A stretch of 24,738 nt of DNA, taken from positions 1-24,738 of the forward strand of contig JAILCT010000157.1 of assembly GCA_024690425.1 (NCBI GenBank). Reading direction: 5' to 3'. The translations under genes were made by a program, and so were the position numbers. Every line of letters starts with the position of its first letter. Within the stretch, counting starts at the first letter, position 1. This DNA comes from Lachnospiraceae bacterium. Its GTDB lineage: Bacteria; Bacillota_A; Clostridia; Lachnospirales; Lachnospiraceae. The notes beneath the pieces were generated by a model. It did not search any database, was not told the DNA's origin, and was given only the letters and a program-made list of their open reading frames with translations. Below, one piece after another: positions 1 to 7,139 of the stretch.

Positions 1-168
1 TATGATGAATTTCTTCCGGAAGCTTCACTCATAAGCTCGGACACTCTTGGAATGGCCTTCGAGCCCGAAGAACGTTTCGAGAATCCCGATGGAAGCGATA
101 TAATCTTTGATAAGGATTTCAACGGCGTCAGAAGGGAAGGAAAGATAATAGCCGGTCCGCTTGCATAG
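1..168 (+). CDS. 3' end of an unrecognised protein (partial)
   Basis: An open frame runs in from the left edge and ends at a TAG at 166-168. It gives 55 residues ending in ...REGKIIAGPLA. The tail is acidic and contains the stretch FEPEERFENPDGSDIIF. I do not recognise the family and see no membrane segment or catalytic motif. The frame is accepted as coding because it is open from the edge, has codon use like its neighbours (GAT, GAA, AAG, ATA) and is followed by terminator-like structure. The true start lies outside the window. Confidence 0.6.
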   Translation, partial: YDEFLPEASLISSDTLGMAFEPEERFENPDGSDIIFDKDFNGVRREGKIIAGPLA

Positions 169-177
169 ATGAAGAGA

Positions 178-249
178 TGAAGACACGGGGACGGTTCTAC
201 TGTCTTCACAGAGAAAAGTGAAGACAGTAGAACCGTCCCCGTGTCTTCA
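178..249. repeat. Long perfect inverted repeat (REP-like palindrome)
   Basis: Two 32-bp arms, 178-209 and 218-249, are exact reverse complements around an 8-nt loop (210-217). The core motif is ACGGGGACGGTTCTACTGTC. Each arm is itself bounded by GAAGACA and TGTCTTC, so a smaller palindrome nests in each arm. From memory, closely similar GGGGACGGTTC palindromes are scattered through clostridial and other genomes and resemble REP/REPIN elements mobilised by IS200-like (RAYT) transposases. No transposase is encoded in this window. As RNA the hairpin could also end or protect the upstream transcript. Confidence 0.75.
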
Positions 250-268
250 AATATCAAGATATAAAATG

Positions 269-307
269 ATATGTCAAGATACAAATTGGTATCTTGACAT
301 ATTTTTT
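269..307 (+). terminator. Probable intrinsic terminator, or operator palindrome, before glmM
   Basis: A perfect 14-bp stem (269-282 with 289-302) closes a 6-nt loop and is followed by a run of T (302-307), the form of a Rho-independent terminator for the gene ending at 168. The stem is AT-rich and its arms carry the motif ATCTTGACA, which recurs in the next promoter. It may therefore be, or also be, a protein-binding palindrome. Confidence 0.55.
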
Positions 308-318
308 GTTTGCGCATC

Positions 319-347
319 TTGACAAATCATCTCTTGAGATGTACAAA
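319..347 (+). promoter_or_regulatory. Predicted sigma-A promoter of the glmM operon with operator-like repeats
   Basis: A perfect -35 box TTGACA (319-324) is followed after 17 nt by TACAAA (342-347), four of six matches to the -10 consensus. The -35 box is embedded in GCATCTTGACAA (314-325). Related motifs lie upstream at 251-262 (ATATCAAGATAT), 272-282 (TGTCAAGATAC) and 289-300 (GTATCTTGACAT). Four copies in 75 bp, one covering the -35 box, suggest an operator. Confidence 0.5.
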
Positions 348-377
348 TATAACAGGGTATTTGTAAAGGAGAGCCAA

Positions 378-1940
378 ATGAAATACGTCGACGTTCATGA
401 GGCTGCCGAAAAATGGGATATGACCGAGAGGCGCATTACGATGCTGTGTCGCGACGGCAAGATAGCAGGCGCCAAGAAGGAGGGTAAGCTGTGGCTTATC
501 CCCGCAGGTACAAAGAGACCATATGACGGCAGGACTAAAGAAGCAAGGGGCACCGATAAGGGTCCGGTTAAAAAGGAGAGACAAATGGGTAAATATTTCG
601 GTACGGACGGGTTCCGTGGCAAGGCAGGAGTTGTTCTGACAGCCGAGCATGCTTTCAAGATCGGTCAGTTCCTGGGCTGGTATTACAGCAAGGAGAGACC
701 GGCCAAGATCGTTATAGGCAAGGACACAAGGCGTTCGTCTTATATGTTTGAAAGCGCACTGAGTGCAGGTATAACTTCGACAGGCGGATTTTCGTATCTT
801 CTTCATGTTACGACAACCCCATGCGTAAGTTATATTACAAGAACTGAGGGCTTTGACTGCGGTATCATGATATCCGCAAGCCACAACCCCTACTTCGACA
901 ACGGCATCAAGCTGCTTAATGCCGAAGGCGAGAAAATGGAAGACGAAGTGCAGGACATGGTTGAACGCTTCATCGACGGTGAACTGGAAGGTGTTGTTCC
1001 TGCCGTCGAGGACAAGATCGGCCAGACGATAGACTTCTATTCGGGCAGGAACAGATATATAGGATATCTTACATCCATCGCACCTGTATCATTCGAGAAC
1101 CGTAAGGTTGCACTTGACTGCGCCAACGGATCAGCCTGGATGATCGGACGTGCTGTGTTTGATGCGCTCGGAGCCAAGAATTATGTTATGAACAATACTC
1201 CCGACGGAGTGAACATCAATGCAGGTGCCGGGTCGACCCATATCGAAGGCCTCCAGAAATATGTACGTGAGAATAAGGTGGATGTGGGCTTTGCATTTGA
1301 CGGTGATGCCGACAGGTGTCTTGCGGTTGATGAATACGGTGATGTGGTAAACGGCGATATGATCATGTACATCTGCGCCAAGCATCTTAAGAGCAAGGGA
1401 ATGCTCCCGAGCAATACCGTAGTGACTACGATCATGAGTAACTTCGGACTTTATAAGGCCTTCGACAATGCCGGGATAGACTATGAGAAGACCAAGGTCG
1501 GAGACAGGTATGTATATGAGAACATGAAGGAAAACAACCATATGCTGGGCGGTGAGCAGTCAGGACACGTTATCTTCAGGAAATATGCCCATACAGGTGA
1601 TGGACTTGTTACGGCCATCATGCTCATGACGGTCATGGTTGAAACACAGCTTCCGCTTTCGGTTCTTGCATCCGAGGTTAAGATGTACCCTCAGGTACTT
1701 AAGAATGTTGAGGTTGACGACAAGGAGAAGACTCTTGATGATCCTGCTGTCAAGAAGGCGGTTGAGGATACCGGAGCTTATCTTGGCAATGACGGACGCG
1801 TACTCCTTCGTGCATCGGGCACGGAGCCTGTGCTTCGTGTAATGTCTGAGGCTTCAACCTATAAGGATTGCGAGAAGTGCGTGGATAAGATCATCGATGC
1901 AATGAAGACATCGGGACATCTTATCAAGGTGCGCGGTTGA
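378..1940 (+). CDS. glmM: Phosphoglucosamine mutase with N-terminal helix-turn-helix extension
   Basis: GlmM converts glucosamine-6-phosphate to glucosamine-1-phosphate for UDP-GlcNAc and cell-wall synthesis. From ATG 378 the product has 520 residues. Residues 1-69 form an excisionase/MerR-like helix-turn-helix (VDVHEAAEKWDMTERRITML, then CRDGKIAGAKKEGKLWLIP). Residues 70-520 are a complete GlmM of 451 residues, the usual family length. Visible in it are the phosphoserine loop ISASHNP (Ser 99 of the catalytic part), metal loop DGDADR (239-244), sugar loop GEQSGH and phosphate loop RASGTEP. AGGAG at 367-371 supports start 378. A second, equally good site (AAAAGGAGAG, 571-580) precedes ATG 585, exactly where an ordinary GlmM begins, so two products are possible. 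The frame is open further upstream to 294, but that region is promoter. Function is secure; the fusion may be translational read-in from an upstream HTH gene. Confidence 0.93.
   Translation: MKYVDVHEAAEKWDMTERRITMLCRDGKIAGAKKEGKLWLIPAGTKRPYDGRTKEARGTDKGPVKKERQMGKYFGTDGFRGKAGVVLTAEHAFKIGQFLGWYYSKERPAKIVIGKDTRRSSYMFESALSAGITSTGGFSYLLHVTTTPCVSYITRTEGFDCGIMISASHNPYFDNGIKLLNAEGEKMEDEVQDMVERFIDGELEGVVPAVEDKIGQTIDFYSGRNRYIGYLTSIAPVSFENRKVALDCANGSAWMIGRAVFDALGAKNYVMNNTPDGVNINAGAGSTHIEGLQKYVRENKVDVGFAFDGDADRCLAVDEYGDVVNGDMIMYICAKHLKSKGMLPSNTVVTTIMSNFGLYKAFDNAGIDYEKTKVGDRYVYENMKENNHMLGGEQSGHVIFRKYAHTGDGLVTAIMLMTVMVETQLPLSVLASEVKMYPQVLKNVEVDDKEKTLDDPAVKKAVEDTGAYLGNDGRVLLRASGTEPVLRVMSEASTYKDCEKCVDKIIDAMKTSGHLIKVRG
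571..587 (+). promoter_or_regulatory. Internal ribosome binding site and start codon inside glmM
   Basis: AAAAGGAGAG (571-580) lies 4 nt before ATG 585-587, in frame with the upstream HTH. Translation from here gives MGKYFGTDGFRGKAG, the canonical beginning of GlmM. The site nearly copies the one at 365-380: both read AAGGAGAG, then two variable bases, then AAATG. Confidence 0.6.
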
Positions 1941-1959
1941 TTTGGAAGGAGAAGAGATC

Positions 1960-2628
1960 ATGAATTTGACGATAAACGATCTGTATGATCTGAGCCACAC
2001 CAAGGCGGCTGATTATCTTAAGCAGTTCACCTATCCCTGGGAGGCTCTTGAGGGAATAAAGAACCTTATTCTTGAGATAGGGGCAACACTCAGCCCCGAC
2101 GAGTATGATCATCCCGAGGAGGATGTCTGGATCGCCAAGGATGCCAAGAGGTATCCTAACAATTATATCGCAGGGCCATGTATTATCGGCCATGGAACCG
2201 AGGTACGCCCGGGTGCCTTTATAAGGGGTTCGGCTCTTGTGGGTGACAACTGCGTAGTGGGTAATTCAACCGAGCTTAAGAATGTTATCCTCTTCGATAA
2301 CGTACAGGTTCCCCATTACAATTACGTGGGCGATTCGATACTTGGTTACAAGGCTCATATGGGCGCAGGCTCGATAACAAGTAATGTAAAGTCAGATAAG
2401 AAGCTGGTTGTTATAAAGAACGAGGGTGAGCTTATCGAGACGGGCCGTAAGAAGGTAGGAGCATTGGTCGGTGACAGGGTTGAGGTTGGATGCAACACGG
2501 TCCTTAATCCCGGTACCGTTATCGGAAGAGATTCGAATGTATACCCTGTATCATGCGTCAGAGGCGTCATCCCTGAGAACTGCATCTACAAGGAAGCCAA
2601 GAAGATCGTACTGAAGAGGAATGATTGA
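1960..2628 (+). CDS. GlmU-like left-handed beta-helix protein (acetyltransferase domain only)
   Basis: This 222-residue protein has a short helical N-terminus (1-55) and then hexapeptide-repeat turns of a left-handed parallel beta-helix (about 56-205), as in the C-terminal acetyltransferase half of GlmU. VPHYNYVGDSILGY and GAGSITSNV align by eye with the GlmU acetyltransferase site, and His 119 falls where the catalytic histidine is expected. The N-terminal uridyltransferase domain of full GlmU is missing, which explains the short length. Such proteins are often annotated as UDP-GlcNAc pyrophosphorylase in Lachnospiraceae, a name the sequence does not support. ATG 1960 is chosen over the upstream TTG at 1942 because GGAAGGAGAAG (1944-1954) gives normal spacing. 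It sits 19 nt after glmM and before nagB, so glucosamine-1-phosphate is a reasonable substrate, by inference. Confidence 0.85.
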   Translation: MNLTINDLYDLSHTKAADYLKQFTYPWEALEGIKNLILEIGATLSPDEYDHPEEDVWIAKDAKRYPNNYIAGPCIIGHGTEVRPGAFIRGSALVGDNCVVGNSTELKNVILFDNVQVPHYNYVGDSILGYKAHMGAGSITSNVKSDKKLVVIKNEGELIETGRKKVGALVGDRVEVGCNTVLNPGTVIGRDSNVYPVSCVRGVIPENCIYKEAKKIVLKRND

Positions 2629-2680
2629 TCATTTCATAAAGGACAAAGGCAAAGGATAAGAAAATAAAAGGAGAAAAAAG

Positions 2681-3412
2681 ATGAAGGTTATAGTAGCAGA
2701 CACATACGAAGAAGGCGCAAAGAAGGCAGCTGATGTGATCGAGAAGCTGGTAAGAGAGAATCCTGCCTGTACGCTCGGACTTGCAACGGGTTCAAGCCCT
2801 GTTGGGATGTATAAGGAGCTTTCAAGGAGATGTAAGGAGGAGGGACTTGACTTTTCGAAGGTCCATTCGGTAAATCTTGATGAGTATGTAGGCCTTGAGC
2901 CCACACATCCTCAGAGCTACAGGTATTTTATGGATGACAACCTTTTCAACCACATCAACATCGACAAGGCCAACACCTACGTTGCCAAGGGAACGGGTGA
3001 TGTGGAGGCCAATCTTAAGGAATTTAACGATATCCTTGACAAGACTGATATAGACCTTCAGGTACTCGGTGTAGGCCCTGACGGACATCTGGGATTCAAT
3101 GAGCCCGGAGCGTTCCTCTATGAGAAGGCTCACAAGGAGACCCTTGAAGATTCAACGATCGATGCAAACACAAGGTTCTTCAACAATCGTGACGAGGTTC
3201 CCAGGTATGCGGTAACCATGGGCATGGGTTCAATAATGAAGGCCAAGACCCTTCTTATGATCATAAACGGCAATAAGCAGGATGCTGCAAGGAAGCTCCT
3301 TATGGATGACAAGATCGATCCGCAGTGCCCCGCAACCTTTATGAGGATGCACAGGGATGCCATAGTCGTTATCGAGAAGAAGCTTGCCGATGAGATAGGT
3401 TATAAGGGCTGA
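2681..3412 (+). CDS. nagB: Glucosamine-6-phosphate deaminase
   Basis: NagB interconverts glucosamine-6-phosphate and fructose-6-phosphate plus ammonia, linking amino sugars to glycolysis. The 243-residue length matches the family. Seen in order are the phosphate-binding loop LGLATGSSPVGMY (32-44), NLDEYVGL with the proton-transfer aspartate at 67, and GVGPDGHLGFNEPG with Asp 134, His 136 and Glu 141. AAAAGGAG lies at a normal distance upstream of ATG 2681. It is the third gene of the operon with glmM and the GlmU-like gene, all acting at the glucosamine-phosphate node. No glmS is visible here. Confidence 0.96.
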   Translation: MKVIVADTYEEGAKKAADVIEKLVRENPACTLGLATGSSPVGMYKELSRRCKEEGLDFSKVHSVNLDEYVGLEPTHPQSYRYFMDDNLFNHINIDKANTYVAKGTGDVEANLKEFNDILDKTDIDLQVLGVGPDGHLGFNEPGAFLYEKAHKETLEDSTIDANTRFFNNRDEVPRYAVTMGMGSIMKAKTLLMIINGNKQDAARKLLMDDKIDPQCPATFMRMHRDAIVVIEKKLADEIGYKG

Positions 3413-3485
3413 GAAACTAAGGATTTTACGTAAACCTGCCGATATATTTATTGAAGGAAGAAACCCGCAGCGTGGAGGTGGTCCT

Positions 3486-3710
3486 ATGATAAATATGGTC
3501 GGTGTTGAATATGCACATGATCCGCCGCCGATGCTTCCTGATATACCTGCAGTGGCCTCTGCAATGCCATACAGCAGGCTTAGGAGAAACAAGGACAGGG
3601 ACAGGGAAGGTTCTAAGAAAAGGAGGAACACGGCGTTGGATCTACTGGTGGAGAAGGAAAGGGAAGACATGCCCGGACAGATGGGCTGTTTCTTCGAAGC
3701 AAGAGCGTGA
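3486..3710 (+). CDS. Small basic hypothetical protein
   Basis: A 74-residue frame begins at ATG 3486, seven nucleotides after a strong GGAGG (3474-3478), and ends at TGA 3708-3710, where the next terminator begins. The N-terminal third is rich in Pro and Met (DPPPMLPDIPAVASAMP). The middle is highly basic (RLRRNKDRDREGSKKRRN). The end may form a short helix (ALDLLVEKERED). There is no signal peptide or membrane segment and I recognise no family. An overlapping frame (3502-3714) lacks a ribosome binding site and is rejected. It probably belongs to the nagB operon, since no promoter is evident in the 73-nt gap. Confidence 0.6.
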   Translation: MINMVGVEYAHDPPPMLPDIPAVASAMPYSRLRRNKDRDREGSKKRRNTALDLLVEKEREDMPGQMGCFFEARA

Positions 3711-3744
3711 ATGAGTCAGGTGGCGACATCCTGGCTCATTTTTT
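3710..3744 (+). terminator. Rho-independent terminator of the amino-sugar operon
   Basis: An 11-bp stem AATGAGTCAGG / CCTGGCTCATT (3710-3720 with 3730-3740, one G-T pair) has a 9-nt loop and ends in six T (3739-3744). Its first base is the last base of the small gene's stop codon. Confidence 0.9.
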
Positions 3745-3771
3745 GCAAATTTAACTGTGTGCCTTGTTTAC

Positions 3772-3800
3772 TTGTGTTCGCAGGGGGTTTGGTTTATAAT
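3772..3800 (+). promoter_or_regulatory. Predicted sigma-A promoter of the diguanylate cyclase/argS operon
   Basis: A perfect -10 TATAAT (3795-3800) is preceded, 17 nt upstream, by TTGTGT (3772-3777), a weak -35 box. The site follows the terminator ending at 3744 and leaves a leader of roughly 30 nt before ATG 3840. Confidence 0.65.
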
Positions 3801-3839
3801 GTATATGTGTATTTTTATAATCTGGAGTGAATTAACGGA

Positions 3840-5303
3840 ATGGGATTGTCTTTAAGGACCAAAGTCATACTTTTCTTTGTTTTTATAATGCTTGTCATAG
3901 GAGTGGCCGGAGGTATCTTCAACCGGACGTTTGTTGACAGGGTGATCACGGATGAATATAAGGAACGTTCCGAGAGGATAGCATCGGTGGTTGCTTCCGT
4001 TGTTGATCCGGCTGAGGTTTCTGCCGTTGCGCAGGAAGCGCTTAAGGTATATGACTCGTCGGAAAGCCACGTCTTAAGTGATAAATGGGGAAGCCCCGAA
4101 TTTGATGCTTATGTTTCCCAATATCAATACATCGAGGATATGGATGAGTATAAGGATCTGCTTAAGACATTGCAGGACATACAGAGGTCCAGCAAGGCTG
4201 ACAGCTTATACCTGGCCTATCTTGAACCGGAGCGTAAAATAGCAATGTATCTTGTGGATGGCTCGGCTGAGGATGCATGTCCTGTCGGCTGTCTGGATCA
4301 TTATGCTGAAGGGTTCGTCAATGCCTCAAGGGTGGAAGATGAGGGAGTTTCTGCTTACGAAACAAGAAGCGACCTTTACGGATGGCTTATCACTGCCGGT
4401 AAGCCTGTGAAATATGAGGGCAGAACGATCGGATATGCATACGTGGATCTGTCAATGGACAACCTAGAAGCAACAATAAACAGATATCACTCGGCAGGCC
4501 TTATAGCGATCGTTGTGTGTCTTGTTGCAGTGTTCGGTATCGGCCTCCTTCTTGTAAGTGAGCTTATAGTCAATCCGATCAAGAAGCTCACTGACGTGGC
4601 ATCAAAGTATAAGATAGAAAAGGACGAATTTGGTGCGATAGGAAGTGTGGAATTCGGAAACCTGAATATTAAAACCGGGGATGAAATAGAGGTCCTTGCC
4701 GAATCGATGAAGAAGATGGAGAAGGATCTTAACGAACAGCTTGAGAATCTGTTTGCCGCAAGGCAGGAGCTTATTTCGACCAGAGAGCATGCCGATATCA
4801 TGAATGAGATGGCTAACCGGGACACCCTGACAGGTATCAGGAACAAGCGGGGGTATGAGACCGAGGTCCAGAGGATCAACAAGGGGATAGCCATGGGCAA
4901 CACCAGGGTCGGTGTTGTTATGGTTGACATGAATAACCTGAAATCTATCAACGATAAGTATGGCCATGAGAAGGGCGATAAGATAATATGCAGCCTGTGC
5001 GACATGCTGTGCTCCGTATTCAAGCGTTCGCCTGTATTTCGTATAGGCGGTGATGAATTCGTAGTGGTTGTCTCCAATTATGATTACACGAATCTTGAGA
5101 GCAATGTTGAGAAGTTCAAGGCCAGTGTCGAACATAACATGAAGGAGAACGAACTCGAACCTTGGGAGAGAGCGAGTGCTGCCATAGGCTATGCGTTATT
5201 CGATCCTGACAAGGATATAGCAATAGAAGATACCCTGAAGCGTGCCGATGATAATATGTATGTATGCAAGCAGGAGATGAAGGAAAGGTATAATGTGGAA
5301 TAA
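3840..5303 (+). CDS. Membrane-bound diguanylate cyclase (GGDEF) with extracytoplasmic sensor
   Basis: The product makes c-di-GMP from two GTP. The 487 residues contain a first membrane helix (about 8-28), an outside sensor region of about 190 residues (29-218), a second membrane helix (219-240), a HAMP-like linker and coiled coil (241-322), and a GGDEF domain (323-487). The active motif is intact, RIGGDEFVVVV with GGDEF at 403-407, and the substrate-side MVDMNNLKSINDKYGHEKGD looks normal. The usual RxxD inhibitory site upstream of GGDEF is absent (FKRSPVFR there), so product inhibition by that site is unlikely. The sensor is probably Cache-like and contains a CPVGC cysteine pair (147, 151). 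The ribosome binding site is weak. The stop codon touches the argS start, suggesting co-transcription. Confidence 0.92.
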   Translation: MGLSLRTKVILFFVFIMLVIGVAGGIFNRTFVDRVITDEYKERSERIASVVASVVDPAEVSAVAQEALKVYDSSESHVLSDKWGSPEFDAYVSQYQYIEDMDEYKDLLKTLQDIQRSSKADSLYLAYLEPERKIAMYLVDGSAEDACPVGCLDHYAEGFVNASRVEDEGVSAYETRSDLYGWLITAGKPVKYEGRTIGYAYVDLSMDNLEATINRYHSAGLIAIVVCLVAVFGIGLLLVSELIVNPIKKLTDVASKYKIEKDEFGAIGSVEFGNLNIKTGDEIEVLAESMKKMEKDLNEQLENLFAARQELISTREHADIMNEMANRDTLTGIRNKRGYETEVQRINKGIAMGNTRVGVVMVDMNNLKSINDKYGHEKGDKIICSLCDMLCSVFKRSPVFRIGGDEFVVVVSNYDYTNLESNVEKFKASVEHNMKENELEPWERASAAIGYALFDPDKDIAIEDTLKRADDNMYVCKQEMKERYNVE

Positions 5304-7067
5304 ATGAAAACGATCATTACGGTTATTTCGGAGCACATGGAGGAGGCCTTTAAGCAGGCGGGGTATGATGAAGCCTACGGCAAGGTTACCTTAAGCAACA
5401 GGCCGGATCTGTGTGAATTTCAATGTAACGGTGCAATGGCGGCTAAGCAGTATAAGAAGGCGCCGCTTGTTATTGCCACGGATGTGGCAGCATATCTTGA
5501 GAAGGATGACATTTTTGCCATGGCAGGTGCAGTGGCTCCTGGTTTTCTCAACCTGAAGATAAGCGATGCATTCCTGACGGATTATATCGATAAGATGCGT
5601 TCGGCGGATAAGTTTGGCCTGTCTGCTAAGGAGAGAAGCGACAAGGTCATCATTGATTACGGCGGTCCCAATGTTGCCAAGCCGCTTCATGTGGGTCATC
5701 TGCGCTCCGCAATAATAGGAGAATCATTAAAGCGGATCTTACGGTATATGGGTGATGAGGTGACTGGAGATATACATCTGGGTGACTGGGGTCTTCAGAT
5801 GGGGCTGATCATGGCTGAGCTGAGAAGGAGGAAGCCTGACCTTCCGTATTTTGATGATGCTTATTCGGGAGATTATCCGGTTGAGCCGCCCTTTACCTTA
5901 TCGGAACTTGAGGAAATATACCCCACGGCTTCAGCAAGGTCTAAGGAGGATGAGGACTTTAAGAACGAAGCCATGAATGATACCTTTATGCTCCAGAAGG
6001 GTGATAAGGGCCGTACTGCCCTGTGGCAGCATATAATGAGCGTTTCCATTCCGGACCTTAAGCGCAATTATGAGAAGCTTAACGTGTCCTTTGATCTGTG
6101 GAAGGGAGAATCGGATGCAGGTCCTTATATAGGCAGCATTGTCGACACCGTGAAGGCCAAGGGACTTGCTTATGAAAGCGAAGGCGCTCTTGTGGTCGAT
6201 GTCAGGGAGGAGACGGATACCAAGGAGATCCCGCCCTGCATGATACTTAAGTCGGACGGTGCGGCACTCTATACCACAACGGACCTTGCGACACTGTCAG
6301 AACGCCGTCTGGATTTTGATCCCGACAGGGTTCTCTATGTTGCGGATAAGCGCCAGGAGATGCATTTTACCCAGGTCTTCCGCTGTGCCAAGAAGGCAGG
6401 GATCGTTAGCGATGAAACAGGGCTTAAGTTCCTGGGATTCGGTACAATGAACGGGAAGGACGGCAAGCCTTTTAAGACCCGTGAGGGAGGGGTAATGCGC
6501 CTTGAAGTCCTGTTAAATGAGATAAACGAGGAAATGTATAATAAGATAAAGGACAATCATGAGGTTGCTGAGGATGAAGCAAGAGCCACGGCAAAAACAG
6601 TTGCCCTTGCAGCCGTAAAATACGGTGACCTGTCCAATCAGGCAGCCAAGGATTATATATTTGATACGGACAAGTTCACCTCGTTTGAGGGCAATACAGG
6701 CCCCTATATCCTCTATACGATAGTCAGGATAAAGTCGATCCTGAATAAATATACTGAGGCAGGCGGAAGCACAGACGGACTTAAGTTCAACAGCATTCTT
6801 AACGATACCGAGAAGACGCTTATGCTTGAACTTGTCAAGTTCTCCCAGGTTGTGACGAGCGCATACGAGGAGCTTGCGCCCCATAAGGTCTGTGCATTTA
6901 TTTACGATACAGCCAATGCCTTCAACAGGTTCTATCATGAGAACAGGATCCTGGCGGAGGAAGACAGAATAAAGAAGGAAGGCTTCCTGGCACTCCTTAA
7001 GATAACTCTTGAAGTGCTTGAGACCGGTATCGATCTCCTGGGCTTTTCGGCTCCGGAGAAGATGTGA
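5304..7067 (+). CDS. argS: Arginyl-tRNA synthetase
   Basis: ArgS charges tRNA-Arg with arginine in the cytoplasm. At 587 residues it has the family's normal size. The N-terminal additional domain spans about 1-110. The class I HIGH motif appears as HVGH (129-132) within GGPNVAKPLHVGHLRSAIIG. The KMSKS position holds the ArgRS-type NGKDGKPFKTREGG (about 381-394). The C-terminal anticodon-binding domain follows (about 460-587, with GNTGPYILYTIVR). ATG 5304 directly follows the stop of the diguanylate cyclase gene. The only purine-rich site (AAGGAAAGG, near 5280) is distant, so initiation probably depends on coupling. Confidence 0.97.
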   Translation: MKTIITVISEHMEEAFKQAGYDEAYGKVTLSNRPDLCEFQCNGAMAAKQYKKAPLVIATDVAAYLEKDDIFAMAGAVAPGFLNLKISDAFLTDYIDKMRSADKFGLSAKERSDKVIIDYGGPNVAKPLHVGHLRSAIIGESLKRILRYMGDEVTGDIHLGDWGLQMGLIMAELRRRKPDLPYFDDAYSGDYPVEPPFTLSELEEIYPTASARSKEDEDFKNEAMNDTFMLQKGDKGRTALWQHIMSVSIPDLKRNYEKLNVSFDLWKGESDAGPYIGSIVDTVKAKGLAYESEGALVVDVREETDTKEIPPCMILKSDGAALYTTTDLATLSERRLDFDPDRVLYVADKRQEMHFTQVFRCAKKAGIVSDETGLKFLGFGTMNGKDGKPFKTREGGVMRLEVLLNEINEEMYNKIKDNHEVAEDEARATAKTVALAAVKYGDLSNQAAKDYIFDTDKFTSFEGNTGPYILYTIVRIKSILNKYTEAGGSTDGLKFNSILNDTEKTLMLELVKFSQVVTSAYEELAPHKVCAFIYDTANAFNRFYHENRILAEEDRIKKEGFLALLKITLEVLETGIDLLGFSAPEKM

Positions 7068-7073
7068 GTATTT

Positions 7074-7123
7074 GTCATAAGGGACCAGCTTCGCGTCGCC
7101 GCTTGCGGTGGATGCCTTATGAC
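7074..7123. repeat. Stem-loop between argS and the NUDIX gene
   Basis: Perfect 9-bp arms GTCATAAGG (7074-7082) and CCTTATGAC (7115-7123) flank a 32-nt interior, which contains a smaller GC-rich stem CGCCG-CTTG-CGGTG (about 7097-7110). No T-run follows, so it is not a normal terminator. It fills nearly the whole intergenic gap. Confidence 0.6.
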
Positions 7124-7139
7124 GTGAGGGAGTAAGGAA

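Noticed and set aside
294..377. Upstream extension of the glmM frame to ATG 294
   Set aside because: The extra 28 residues run through the terminator-like stem and promoter, there is no ribosome binding site, and AGGAG before ATG 378 is ideal.
3502..3714. Alternative 70-residue frame overlapping the small gene after nagB
   Set aside because: It has no ribosome binding site, while the frame from 3486 has a strong one at proper spacing.
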